A stretch of DNA of 33,648 nt, from positions 1 to 33,648 of the forward strand of contig WTXI01000366.1 of assembly GCA_022376515.1 (NCBI GenBank). Direction: 5' to 3'. Under the pieces are notes generated by a model. It saw only the letters and a list, made by a program, of their open reading frames with translations. It made no database searches and had not been told where the DNA came from. Position numbers and translations under genes: made by a program. Source of the DNA: Lactifluus volemus (taxonomy: Eukaryota > Basidiomycota > Agaricomycetes > Russulales > Russulaceae). Within the stretch, counting starts at the first letter, position 1. The number at the start of each line of letters is the position of its first letter. Positions 10,461 through 20,460 of the stretch are shown here, piece after piece.

Positions 10461-10560
10461 TATCATGCTCACCTTGTGATATCATGTTCACCTTGCTCAC
10501 CTTGTAATATCATGCTTACCTTGCTCACCTTGCTCACCTTGTGGTATCATGCTCACCTGG
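10461..10560. repeat. Ladder-like tandem repeat with a growing 9-bp unit
   Basis: Successive units begin with TATCATG and contain one, two, then three copies of a 9-mer close to CTCACCTTG, each closed by a 3-nt spacer (TGA, TAA, TGG). Unit lengths are 19 bp (10461-10479), 28 bp (10480-10507) and 37 bp (10508-10544). A truncated unit follows (10545-10560). The stepwise growth fits replication slippage or unequal exchange. Confidence 0.85.
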
Positions 10561-10811
10561 CATGATCAGAGTTACCTATCTAGATAAGGTAATAAATAAA
10601 TAAATAAAAATAAAAATCCATAGTAATTTAGATGATAACTAAGACTAGTTTTCTTTTATTTTAATTGATAGTTAGCTTCTAATATACCCTGCATATAAGT
10701 CCTTATTTATCTTATTTTATCATGACAAGTGATATCTAAGACCTCTTATACCATTTTTACTTAAGTTATCCAAATAACAGTTCACTTAAATATATTTTTA
10801 TTGAAAAGTGG

Positions 10812-10872
10812 CCATTTAAAGGATTGAACCAAAGACCTCTTAAACATAATACTATTAACCACTAAGCCATCT
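10812..10872 (-). repeat. Degenerate tRNA-like sequence with A and B boxes
   Basis: On the minus strand TGGCTTAGTGG (10869-10859) fits the pol III A box TRGCNNAGTGG. GGTTCAATCC (10830-10821) fits the B box and T loop. The boxes are 28 nt apart, a little less than in a normal tRNA, and the T stem does not pair. This is a decayed tRNA or the head of a tRNA-derived SINE rather than a working tRNA gene. Confidence 0.55.
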
Positions 10873-10960
10873 GATCTTATCTGCACAAACCCTGGATCTT
10901 CTATTTTAACACTAAGTTATTGTAGTACTAGGTGCTTAATCTTATATTACTTAAGCTTGT

Positions 10961-11183
10961 ATATCTAAAGATAATGTAAAGTTCCAGTTTGGCATGTTAG
11001 AGCAACCATGATATTAGTGAATCTCCCATGATACCTAAATGACCTTGCTCACCTTGCAAGATTATAGTGCTCAAGTTTACCTTGCTTGACCTTGCATATC
11101 TAGGGATAATATAAAGTTCCTGTCTGGCATGCTAGAGCAGTCATGATATTAATAGATCTGGCATGATATCTAAATGACCTTGC
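10961..11183. repeat. Two 88-bp direct repeat copies, 135 bp apart
   Basis: Copy 1 is 10961-11048 and copy 2 is 11096-11183. Both run from ATATCT to TAAATGACCTTGC, with scattered substitutions between. Copy 1 continues into TCACCTTGCAAG, whereas copy 2 is cut at its last C by the LTR of element A at 11184. Copy 1 therefore shows what the empty insertion site looked like. Confidence 0.8.
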
Positions 11184-11626
11184 TGTTAGGGACTAGCTGT
11201 TCCTAGTTCCTAAAATAGGATCAAGTGTTTCAGGAGGACCAACAGAGACGCGAGTCTGAGTTGGGTCTAGCTAAGTTATAGCACTTAGAGGGCTTCAAGA
11301 GAGAAAGGATCACAAGGGGATTTGTGAGGAGGTTCAAGAGGCTAGTATTGGAGAGAAGTCCAAGCTGGAGTGCAAGGACACAAGTCGAGGAGTCTTATAT
11401 ACTGTACAGGGCAAAGGGCGAGTGACATCAGTAATGATGTCATGAGCCTGGATCTAACTACGACGTCATCGAAGTTCTAGGCTAATGATGTCATAAGAGT
11501 CACTGTGAGTCATGAACATGCTGTTCCGTATCGTACAAGGTGAGGCTCTGTCCGTAAGCGAGAATGTAGGCGGAAATGAAAAACGTGAGGCAACAGGAAG
11601 GTAAAGGTCCAGACAAATCCGTAACA
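11184..11626 (-). repeat. 3' LTR of element A (443 bp)
   Basis: On the minus strand the LTR begins TGTTACGG and ends CCCTAACA, with matching ends TGTTA/TAACA and the canonical TG...CA. It is preceded by the purine tract GACGGGAGG (11630-11638). It holds a TATATAAG box at 11394-11401, one TGAGTCA/TGACTCA site at 11506-11512, and several CRE-like words around TGACGTC and TGATGTCA (11420-11495). The outer flank is CTTGC; the matching duplicate on the other side is lost with the 5' half. Confidence 0.85.
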
Positions 11627-11662
11627 TTACCTCCCGTCTTAGGTGATTGTCCCACCAATCAC

Positions 11663-12940
11663 TCAGCACTCCCAGAAGGAGGGGTCCAGGTTGTGGACGT
11701 CGTCGTCGTAGTCGTCGCTGTACCAATTCTGCTCCGCGTCATAGTCAGCTTTCGCATCCTTGGCCCAAGCCGCGGGGCAGCGGTGGCTCTTGTAATTCTC
11801 GTGCCCTGTACCAATGAGACACTCACCGCCCTTGCGCGGGCAGTTGACGTGCGGGGTCCAGCAGCGGGCGCCGACGTGCCCGAGTTTGCGGCACAGGTTG
11901 CAGCGGGTGTTAGGCGGCTGCCATTCTTTGGCCTTTTTCTTGCCCTTCATGTCACGCGTACTGGTGTATGGTTTCTTAGTGGTGCGCTTGGGGCGTTCTT
12001 CCTTGCTGCTGCCAGCTCCTCCACGCATGCGCAATCCTCCTACCTGCTGCCTGGTTTCTTCGTTTGATGGGGCGCAAGGAGGTGGCGGCGGGGCGCCTGG
12101 GACGACGACGGGTGGTGGGGAGTTGAAGTGACGAGGTGGTGGTCCTCGTATGTCTGCCCTATCACTGAGGATGAAGGGGAGAAGTCTGGTGGTCGTCCCC
12201 GTGGTTCCGAGGCGTCGGATGCTGTCTTCGTGCTTTTTGCGGAGGGCGCTGAGATTCTGCCCGAGTTTCCTCCCTTCCAGCTTCAACCGCTCCTTCTCTT
12301 CCACCGTCCATCTATAGCGCTGCACTTCTGCTGTCAGTCCCGGGTCCCCTAGCTGTCTGAGCGCGTCATCGACGGTGCGGCGGAAAACGTGAGTGGGGTG
12401 GAATAGAACGAGGTCGTCACGACTCGTCTGTTTATCTGGGTGGCTGCGTGCGTTGAGGGGGGCCTTGAATGGCCCTTCTCCGGTCTTGGTGTACCCCGTG
12501 ATGTAGGAGTCGTCCCTCATGGCAAACTTGACGAACTCCATTTCTACGAATCCCCCCGACTCCGCGTCTTTTATTGTGAAGGAGTAGTCGTGGGGATCGT
12601 CTTCTTCGTAGTGGTGGAACCCGGCGGGAGTAGGGATGGTCCTCTCTGGTACTGGGCTGAGGGTTCTAGCGCGAGGGGGAGTAGGGAGACGCGGTATTTC
12701 TTGGATGTCATCGTCGTCATCCACCGCGGTCTCAGAGGGCGTGGCTGGTACGTAGCGAGGAGAGGAGGGGGCCTCGGATATTGGGGAGGTGTCTCTACCC
12801 ATTAGAAGGTCCTGAATGACCTGGACGTCGACCTGGGCGATTGCTGCGAGGAAATCCCTATCCTCGGGGCTGTAGACCGCCACTGGGCGACGAGGAGTAG
12901 TGGGAGAAGTGGGGGAAGAGTTACTGGGAGAGGAAGGCAT
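11663..12940 (-). CDS. C-terminal zinc-knuckle extension of element A Pol (425 codons)
   Basis: This open stretch starts at a Met but lies in the same frame as the upstream chromodomain, only about 30 codons later. It therefore reads as the tail of the Pol polyprotein once one TGA is disregarded. The first half is rich in Pro, Ser and acidic residues (VYSPEDRDFLAAI near the start, DDDDDIQEIPRLPTP). A charged coiled-coil-like segment follows. Near residues 345-395 is a Cys/His cluster CNLCRKLGHVGARC (CX2CX4HX4C) followed by PHVNC, GGEC and a late HRCP. The end is acidic and aromatic (WYSDDYDDDV). Element B carries a homologous tail. No known function; nucleic-acid binding is inferred from the knuckle. 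It is the longest undamaged frame in the two elements. Confidence 0.8.
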   Translation of the reverse strand: MPSSPSNSSPTSPTTPRRPVAVYSPEDRDFLAAIAQVDVQVIQDLLMGRDTSPISEAPSSPRYVPATPSETAVDDDDDIQEIPRLPTPPRARTLSPVPERTIPTPAGFHHYEEDDPHDYSFTIKDAESGGFVEMEFVKFAMRDDSYITGYTKTGEGPFKAPLNARSHPDKQTSRDDLVLFHPTHVFRRTVDDALRQLGDPGLTAEVQRYRWTVEEKERLKLEGRKLGQNLSALRKKHEDSIRRLGTTGTTTRLLPFILSDRADIRGPPPRHFNSPPPVVVPGAPPPPPCAPSNEETRQQVGGLRMRGGAGSSKEERPKRTTKKPYTSTRDMKGKKKAKEWQPPNTRCNLCRKLGHVGARCWTPHVNCPRKGGECLIGTGHENYKSHRCPAAWAKDAKADYDAEQNWYSDDYDDDVHNLDPSFWEC

Positions 12941-13948
12941 CAGGGGAGAGACTTGGATGGATCGGATGATGACTCGTCTTCTTCCTTTCGGCTTCGCTTT
13001 TATGTCTTCCGCGAGCGCCTTCTTTGGATGCCTTTGGACGAACTCTTTGAGGCAGTCTGGGGCACGGATGTTCCCTTCTGGTTCCCAGGTGTCATGTGCT
13101 TCGCTGTAGCCCTTCCATCAAACTCTATATTGACGCTTCCTATTGTTCTTGCCTCCACTCCACCGCATGTCGAGGATCTGATCCACTTCGTACTCCGTTT
13201 CTCCTTCGATCAGGTCAGGTGGAGGCTCTTCAAAGTTCTCACCGTGCTCCTCCGTCTCCTTATATGGTGAGAGGAGGGAGGCATGGAAGACGTCGTGTAT
13301 CTTCCATGAGGCAGGGAGCCGCAGTTTGAAAACCACCGGTGACACGACCTTGGTCACAAGGAAGGGTCCATGCCGTTTGTTACTTAGTTTAGCAGTGGGG
13401 TGTGTCGTCTTTAGATTAGTCCCCTCTAGCCAGACCTTCTCGCCTTCATGGAAAGGCCTGTAGTTACGTTGTCCCTTCTTCCTCTGGGCGTAACGTTGCA
13501 ACGTGTTCTGAGCGGCTTTAATGGATCGTTGAGCCTGCTCCCTTACACGTTCCAGGGTGCGTTGCCTGTCTTCCAGGAGGGGGACGTTGGTTGTGATCGG
13601 GTGGTCAGGTAGAGAGGGCGTGTGTCCCATGAGGAGTTCAAACGGCGTCTTGTTTGTGGTGGCGTTAGGCCACGACCTTTGTACGTACTGCGCCATAGGT
13701 AACCAGGCAGCCCAGTCGTCTTGTTCGTAATTCCCGTAGATCCTTAAGTACTGTTCCAGCCACTGGTTGGTGCGTTCTGATTGTCCATCTGTCTGTGGGT
13801 GGTAAGCTGTACTGAGGTTCTGAGCTGACCCTAGTATCCGGCAGAGTTCTCGTGCGAAGTTAGCGGTGAAGCGAGGGTCTCGGTCTGAGATGACTTTTCT
13901 AGGGGCTCCATAGTGGGGGAACACGTGTTCGGCATACAGGGATGCCAC
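12941..13948 (-). pseudogene. Element A integrase end and chromodomain
   Basis: The fragment opens at VASLYAEHVFPHYG and contains HxVISDRDPRF-type and AYHPQTDGQSERTNQW motifs, which hold the second Asp and the Glu of the DDE triad. The GPY/F module is visible as KRHGPFLVTKVVSPVVFKL. The chromodomain starts at EYEVDQILDMRW. It carries one in-frame TGA (13118-13120) just before WKGYSEAHDTWEPEGNI, where the family has a basic residue; a CGA-to-TGA change would explain it. No frameshift is seen. The zinc-binding part and first catalytic Asp of integrase are missing beyond 13948. Confidence 0.88.
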
Positions 13949-14094
13949 TGTTACGGTTATGCGGGCCGCCCGGCCCATTTCTTACTGTTTTCCGTCTGAT
14001 TTTCGACTTGTGTTGTGACCTAGGATCCCTTTCCTTGGCCAGCCCCTTCTGTTCCGCTTCTAGGGGCTGTGCGTCGCCGTTTTGGACGTGTATT

Positions 14095-14193
14095 TGACTC
14101 AGGGATCATGACTCAAATCTTGAGTCAGCGTTCTTGACTCAGATCTTGAGTCAGGCGCACTGAGTCAGTTCTTGAGTCATCAGAACTGACTCA
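14095..14193. promoter_or_regulatory. Array of eight TGA(C/G)TCA bZIP sites in U3
   Basis: Exact Gcn4/AP-1 type heptamers lie at 14095, 14109, 14121, 14135, 14147, 14161, 14173 and 14187, eight in 99 bp, about one per helical turn or slightly more. Two half-like words (TTAGTCAAT, TTGACTTC) follow. The same eight recur in the 3' LTR at 21595-21693. TGACTCA is the core bound by the amino-acid starvation regulators Gcn4/CPC1; control by such a factor is inferred. Confidence 0.85.
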
Positions 14194-14268
14194 GGTCCTT
14201 AGTCAATAGTCTTGACTTCGCTACTGTACTGTGACCTTTGTAGGATAGTTGGCTGGCCCTCTGTACGC

Positions 14269-14312
14269 ATAAATAGGGCCCTGTAGACGAGCTAAAGCCC
14301 CAGCTTCAGCTT
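14269..14312 (+). promoter_or_regulatory. TATA box and predicted transcription start of element B
   Basis: ATAAATA lies at 14269-14275. AGCTTCAGCTT at 14302-14312 starts 33 bp from the box, the usual spacing to a start site. It is also the exact complement of the primer-binding site downstream of the LTR, which independently predicts that the RNA begins here. The same pair occurs in the 3' LTR. Confidence 0.75.
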
Positions 14313-14879
14313 CGTCTAGAATCGCAGTTCATTGTCTCCTGCTCACACTCGCATCGCATCTTCTCCTCTCTTCTTGTGAATCCCCTCTTCGTACCTTGAT
14401 CCAGGTACTTCGCGCCACGATCAGACATCTGTGAATTTGTTCCATTTCCTTGAAACAAGTCCCCAGACGCCTGAACCCTAATACGAACGCGCTGTGAGAA
14501 GTAGTTCCCACTTCTCACCCCGCGTCCGCCCTCGAACCTTAGTTCAACCTCTCACGAGTGTCCTTGGAAGGCGAGCATCTCTTGCGTCCCAATTACACTC
14601 GCGCCCGTGTTGCGGTTGAACCTACACATCGTCATTCATCCATCTGCCACCGTCTATCCTCTTTAGGAACGGTAACTCCGACCATCGCGTGCGCCGGCCC
14701 GTATTAACCGCCTCACGCGATACGAACCCGAGAGTTCGCACAGTCAAGTCTACTCCTCTGGACCTTGCCTGGCGTTCTAGAATCGACTATTTGGTGTTGC
14801 TAGTCTTGTCCGACTCGCCCAGCAAATAGCCAACCGAACGAAGCTCACTTCGAGCCACGGTCCCTGCGAACCGTGACAT

Positions 14880-14890
14880 AAGCTGAAGCT
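14880..14890 (+). other. Self-complementary primer-binding site
   Basis: AAGCTGAAGCT begins one base after the 5' LTR ends at 14878. It is the exact complement of the 11 nt at 14302-14312, the predicted 5' end of the RNA. In Tf1 of fission yeast and related sushi-type elements the first 11 nt of the transcript fold back to the primer site and are cleaved to prime minus-strand synthesis. I see no tRNA-type TGG start here. Confidence 0.8.
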
Positions 14891-15066
14891 CCTACCCCTC
14901 CACTTCTTCGTCATAAGAAGTGTACCCCGAACGAACCAGACCGTTGCCCACTTTCTTTTCAGGCCGAGAAAGTGTGTGCCAGAGTGCACAGAAATTTTTC
15001 GTTCCTCTTGCTAGAGTGAACAACTTATAGGCTACTGAGACCGCTCCTCTTGCGAAGAGTGGGCGA

Positions 15067-16977
15067 TTGATCGACAAAACGGCTTCCATAACTGTTGGTT
15101 GGACCTCAGAAAAGGGGAAGCTCTCCAGAGTCGAGACCAGAGACGCACCAGACCTCCCAGACCACGTAGTTGGGCACGCCTTTTGGATAGAACGTCAAGA
15201 AAACCCCAAGCAAAGTGCCTATTGGGCTTTTGACAAAGGAGATCCACACGGCCCATCGAGTTTATCAACCAGAAGTGGTATCACGTCGAGTGGTTTGATA
15301 AACAACAGACTTACGCGACGAGATAGGGAGATACATCACAGACGACGACATCGCACGATTTGAACTCGGCTGGTGGAAACCAAGTGATCCACAGCACCCA
15401 GACTATCCAGTACACGCACTGTCCTTGACACCGGCAGGCTCAGGATCTGGAAGTACCCCAGAACGACCCGAAGCACTTTCACCTAGTGGACAGTTATTTG
15501 AACCGGTCTATCAAGCCGCACAACCTCCTTTGACCAGTGTTCCCCCTGGAATTCATCAGCAGCTTGAACCAACCTCGACGTTGCAAGTGCCCCCAGTACA
15601 AAAACAAATGGATCGCCATACTCCGACGTCAGTGTGTCGATGGTGACAGACCCAACCACTGGAATGTTGGTGGATCCCACCATGTTTCCAGCCGCTCTCT
15701 CCCCCTCTCCACAACCTCATCCTAGTGTGCCTAGTGGTAGTGCGTTCATCAGGTCAGCTGCAGTCAGCACTGCCATTACCGCACCAACAGCACTAGCTGG
15801 CATCACAGGATTCAGCTCCTCTGGGCAACCTGGAGGAGGACCTCCGGCTGGGGCACAGCCGGGAGGAAGTGGAGGCGGGGAGGAGGCGGTGGAGGCGGCG
15901 GTGGAGGAGGAGGCGGAGGAGGAGGAGGAGCTCCCCCTCCGGGAGGACAAGCAGCAGGTGGTCAACCACACCAGCCTTCAGCCCTCTATGGCACGATCCC
16001 TGAAATTTTCAATGGGGATCGTGACGACCTCGCACGTTTCCGTCGCGCCTTCTCGGTCTTTTGGGAAATGAACCGGGACCACCCCTCCATAAGCAACCCT
16101 TACCTGCGGGTCCTCACCTGTATAGGAAGGATCCGAGGCAAGGCAGTCGACCAGTGGGTCGATGGATCATCCAGCCTCTCATGAATGGAGTGGCGATGTG
16201 GCGACAGCATCCACACCACCTCCTAGCCACTGATCCAAACGATGAAATGGTTTGGACGAACTTCGACAACGCATTCAGAGCACAGTTCGAGAACACTGTG
16301 GCCAGAGAGGAGGCGTTGGGAAGCCTGCTCGCCCTGGAAATGCAGGGGGAGGACCTCAAAACATACATCAATAACTTCAACACGCTAATCGCTCTCGCCA
16401 AGTGGGGTCCAAACGAGCAAGGAACCCTCCTTCGATTCAAGGATGGGCTGAAGCGAGCCCTCCGCGAGAAGATCATTGATTTTGAACCCACCTTGCCCGA
16501 CACTCTGGCGGGATGGCAGGCAGCGGCCCTGAGGCGTCAAGGGAGGTACATCGAAGCCAGAGCCACCTCTGGAGACAGGCCAGGCCAGGACTTCCGCCGA
16601 CGCCTTGCTGCGGCCTTGGGAAGGTACCAGCCGGGCAGACAAGTGAAGCCACGGCCCTCAGACGCCATGGATGTGGATGCCATTCGCACAGGGGGGCCTA
16701 CACCTGAAGAAAAGAAGAAGCTACGGGCAGAGGACGCTGCTTCATCTGCCGTCGGCAGGGCCACATAAGTAGCTCATGCCCTGAGAAGAAAAAGAGCCAG
16801 CACAAGGACAGCAAGCCTGCACAGCGCCCCGCCGCAGTGCGGGCTGTCGAAGAAGAAAGAAAGGAAATCACCCGCGACCAGCTTATGGACGGACTTATGA
16901 AGTTGTCTGACGACGACAAGGAACGCTTTATCAAGGATATGGTTGACTCCACCGACTCTGCGCCCCAGGATTTTTGA
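15067..16977 (+). pseudogene. Element B gag, frameshifted
   Basis: Gag forms the virus-like particle of the retrotransposon. The coding sequence can be followed from an ATG at 15067 through at least six frame changes to a TGA at 16975-16977. The first part includes WWKPSDPQHPDYP, then a Pro/Ser-rich stretch. A glycine-rich tract (15830-15960) is encoded by purine-rich GGA/GGC repeats. The capsid-like core includes IFNGDRDDLARFRRAF and EEALGSLLALEMQGEDLKTY. The zinc knuckle CFICRRQGHISSSC (CX2CX4HX4C) lies at about 16739-16780 but in a different frame from the sequence before it. Almost all damage is single-base shifts rather than stop codons. Pol overlaps the end. Confidence 0.85.
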
Positions 16978-19900
16978 AGAGCTCGTGCCGCGCGACCTGG
17001 GTACGAGCCTTAGGACTGAAACGAATGTACATTAGCTATGCCAATGCCAATGCTTTGAATTTGCCCATTTCGTTTTCAAATGTCCACAAAACGGTCGCAG
17101 ATGTCGCCTTAGTCGACAGTGGAGCCACGGAAAACTTCCTTGATCAGCGCACAGTCCGCCGATGGGGACTCAGCACTCATAAACTCCCTCACCCCCGCTA
17201 CGTCTACAATGTGGATGGAACCCAGAACCAAGCTGGGACACTCACGGAGTATTGTGTTCTTCGCTGTGTCGTAGGAGACAAAGACACTCTCCAGCGGTTC
17301 TATGTCACCAATCTTGGCAAAGATCGGTACTCTTGGGGCACCCCTGGCTCTCAGAGTTCAATCCTCGCATCGATTGGACCAAGGGGGAAGTGCAGAACGG
17401 AGGAGTACGGATCGAAACCAAGTGGAGGAAGTTTCAGCGCCCTCGTCAGATATACAAGGACAGGGAGAAGGAACCAGCACGCATTGATCGCACCAATGTG
17501 GCCCAGGAATGGGCCATAAAGGCGCACCAAGAGCAGGTAGCCAGTGGGGAAAAGCACGAGGTGCTACCACCCCAATACCGGGACTATGCGGACGTCTTTG
17601 ACGAAGAAAAATCCCATCGCTTCCCACCTTCACGACCAGAGGATCATGCCATTGTCTTGAAGGAGGACGCCCCAGCTTCCATCAATTGTAAAGTCTATGC
17701 CCTCACGAGGGAGGAGAAGGAAGCGACCCAGAAGTTCTTGAAAGAGAATGAGCAGTGGGGATTCATCGAAAAGTCCAACTCTCCTTGGTCGACCCCTTGG
17801 TTCTTTATAAAGAAAAGAGATGGGAGTCTCCGACCCATCCAGGACTATAGGGAAGTGAACAGTTGGACGATTCGAGATGTGTACCCCATCCCTCGCATTG
17901 AGCAAATTCTGGAAGCGCTGCATGGACGCACCCTCTTCACGGCACTAGACATTCGTTGGGGCTATCATAACATCCAGATTCGCCCTGAGGATCGATGGAA
18001 GGCCGCGTTTAAGACTCCCTTTGGCCTGTACCAACCAAAGGTGATGCTCTTCGGCCTCCAGAACTCTCCAGCCACCTTTCAGCGTTGCATGGATCGGGTC
18101 TTCGCTAAGATCATGAACCGCTACCCAGGGAAGGTGTTTGTGTACATGGACGATGTCTTGGTGGCCACAGGGGAGATGTGGAGGAACACAGGAGGATAGT
18201 CCGAGAAATCCTCGAGATGTTCCGCCAAGAATCCTTCTTCCTCAAACTGTCGAAGTGCAAGTTTGAGCAGACCAGCATTGACTACCTTGGCATCCGCGTG
18301 GAACATGGGACTATCCGCATCGATCCCACGAAGAGGAAAGGACTATCTCAATGGCCTCGAACCTTGTCTTCAGTGAAGGAGGTCCGGAGCACGCTTGGTG
18401 TTTGGGGTACCAGAGACCATTCATTCCCCACTTTGCACATCTTGCGGCGCCACTCACTGCCTTACTGAAGAAGGGACGACCATTCAAGTGGACGGATGAG
18501 TGCACCAAAGCCTGGATGCACTCCTCCAGATCATAGAGTCCGACCCTGTCCTCCAAAGACCTGACTATGACCGCCCCTTCGAGATGGAGGTGGACGCGTC
18601 CCAGTATGCCACTGGGGCCATCCTCTACCAACGAAACGACAAACAGAGGCTCTGTCCAGTGGGCTACCACTCCCAGACATTGAACGAAGCTGAGAGAGGG
18701 TATGACGTCCATGATAGAGAGCTCTTGGCGGTGATTCGGGGTTGCGACGATGGAGACACTTGTTCCTCTCCTCTCCCTTCACTGCCATTGTGCACACCGA
18801 TCATAATAATCTTCGATACTACCGGCAACCCCAAGAATCAACCGACGCGTGGCAAGGTACCTCAGTGACCTTGCGGACTACAATTACAAACTGGTGCACC
18901 GCCCAGGCAAGCTGAACAAGGCTGACGCGCTGTCCAGACCACCAGGGGTGGACGAAGGGAACACGATAACGAAAACACCCTTGTCCTGCCTGACAAACTC
19001 TTCGCGCGGGCAGCGGAGGTCAGCAGTCTCGAACAACAGGTTTGGGATTGGCAAGCACGCACACCGAGCTATTTCGCAGAGCTGCATCGCTCCTACCCAC
19101 TGGACTCAGTAAATCACCACTGGGTGCACCAAGGAAGACCTGTGGTCGCGGACCAGGAGGATCTGAAGCGACAGATCTTGCATGAGTACCATGACCACGC
19201 CTTGGCTGGGCACCCAGGCATCGCCACGACGCTTCAGAAGGTGTCTGAGGACTACTGGTGGCCGACGATGCGCAGTTCGTCCAGAACTACGTCAAGGGAT
19301 GTGCAACTTGCCAAATGACGAAACCCAACACTGTGAAACCTAAACCACCATTGATGCCGATCACTGTTGAACCGAAGGCAATCCCTTTCCAGACCATTTC
19401 CCTTGACCTCATCACCGATCTCCCAGTCTCAAAGGGATATGACTCGATCCTCACAGTAGTGGACCACGATTGCTCGAAGGCAGCCTTCTTCTTGCCCTGT
19501 CAGAAGACAATTGACGCAGAAGAAGTGGCCCGGCTCTATGTGGAACACATCTTCCCTCTCTTTGGCTGCCCCCACCACGTCATCTCGGACAGAGATCCCC
19601 GTTTTACTGCACACTTCACCCCCAGATGTGTGAACTGCTAGGAATCACACAGAACATCAGCTCTGCTTATCATCCGCAGACTGATGGACAATCAGAACGC
19701 GCTAATCAGTGGGTGGAGCAGTATTTGCGGATCTATGGAAGCAGCCAACAAGACGACTGGGCAAGCCTTCTTCCTCTTGCCCAATTTGTTCACAACTCCT
19801 GGCCAAATGCGAGCACAGGGAAGGCTCCCTGTGAGCTCTTGTGGGGCGCAAACCCAATCATCCACCCCTCCGGAAAAGCACAAATATCCCAGCGTTACAT

Positions 19901-20460
19901 CAAAGACAATGTGGCTTAAGGAGGCTAGGGAGCGCGCCCAGGATGCTATCAGAAAAGCGCAGGAACTGTGGCTAAAAAGGCGCCAGAGAAAGAAGGGTCA
20001 AAGGCACTTCTACCCATTCGAAAAAGGACAACAAGTATTGTTGGAGGGAACAAACCTAAAAACAATCTATCCGTCCGCAAAGTTGGGACCCAAAAGATAT
20101 GGTCCATTCCCCATCATTGACGTCATTTCCCCAGTGGTGTACCGCCTCCAGCTCCCCCACACTGGCGCATTCACAATGTCTTCCACGCGTCCTTGTTGAC
20201 ACCTTACAAGGAGACGGAGAGCATGGGCGCAACTTCGCAGAGCCGCCACCTGATCTGATGGAAGGCGAACCAGAATATGAGGTGGAGCAGATCATTGATG
20301 CGCGCAAGAAAGGGAAGGCAGAAAGCTTGAGTATCTCCTTCGTTGGAAGGGATATTCACCCGCTCATGATAGTTGGGAACCCGCTGACAATGTGAAGGCT
20401 CCGGAGCTCATTAAGGAGTTCTATCAGCGCAACCCCAATGAGATAGGGGGAGGAAGGATA
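16974..20460 (+). pseudogene. Element B pol: protease, RT, RNase H, integrase, chromodomain
   Basis: The domains follow in Ty3/Gypsy order. Protease has VDSGATENFLD (from about 17112). Reverse transcriptase runs from about 17400 to 18400, with FIKKRDGSLRPIQDYREVN and the catalytic YMDD at 18143-18154. RNase H (about 18580-18900) shows the DAS, DRELLAVI and TDHNNLR motifs. Integrase has an HHCC zinc module (GHPG, CATCQ), the first catalytic Asp in SLDLITDLP, the second in VISDRDPRF, and the Glu in AYHPQTDGQSERANQW. A GPF module follows. The chromodomain starts at YEVEQIIDARKKGK and ends around WEPADNVKAPELIKEFY. I count at least ten frame changes and hardly any stop codons otherwise, so the copy cannot make Pol as read. 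Confidence 0.92.

Larger units (their letters stand above)
11184..13948 (-). mobile_element. Element A: truncated Ty3/Gypsy chromovirus
   Basis: Reading on the minus strand, this is the 3' third of an LTR retrotransposon: integrase core, chromodomain, a long zinc-knuckle extension, polypurine tract and 3' LTR. Gag, protease, reverse transcriptase, RNase H and the first part of integrase are missing. The integrase is cut at 13948 exactly where the LTR of element B begins. The element sits in an AT-rich direct repeat at its LTR side. Confidence 0.9.
13949..14878 (+). repeat. 5' LTR of element B
   Basis: It begins TGTTACGGTT and ends AACCGTGACA, an imperfect inverted terminal repeat with canonical TG...CA. 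U3 holds a dense array of bZIP sites and a TATA box; the predicted transcript starts near 14302. Over roughly the first 400 bp it differs from the 3' LTR at about two positions. From about 14355 on, and especially 14580-14790, substitutions and small indels are frequent. Confidence 0.93.

Noticed and set aside
11576..12131. Plus-strand open frames rich in Val, Ala and Arg
   Set aside because: They mirror the minus-strand Pro/Ser/acid-rich tail of element A.
15830..15960. GGA/GGC-rich tract as a possible regulatory microsatellite
   Set aside because: It encodes the glycine-rich linker of element B Gag, which explains it. G-quadruplex potential is possible but not shown.
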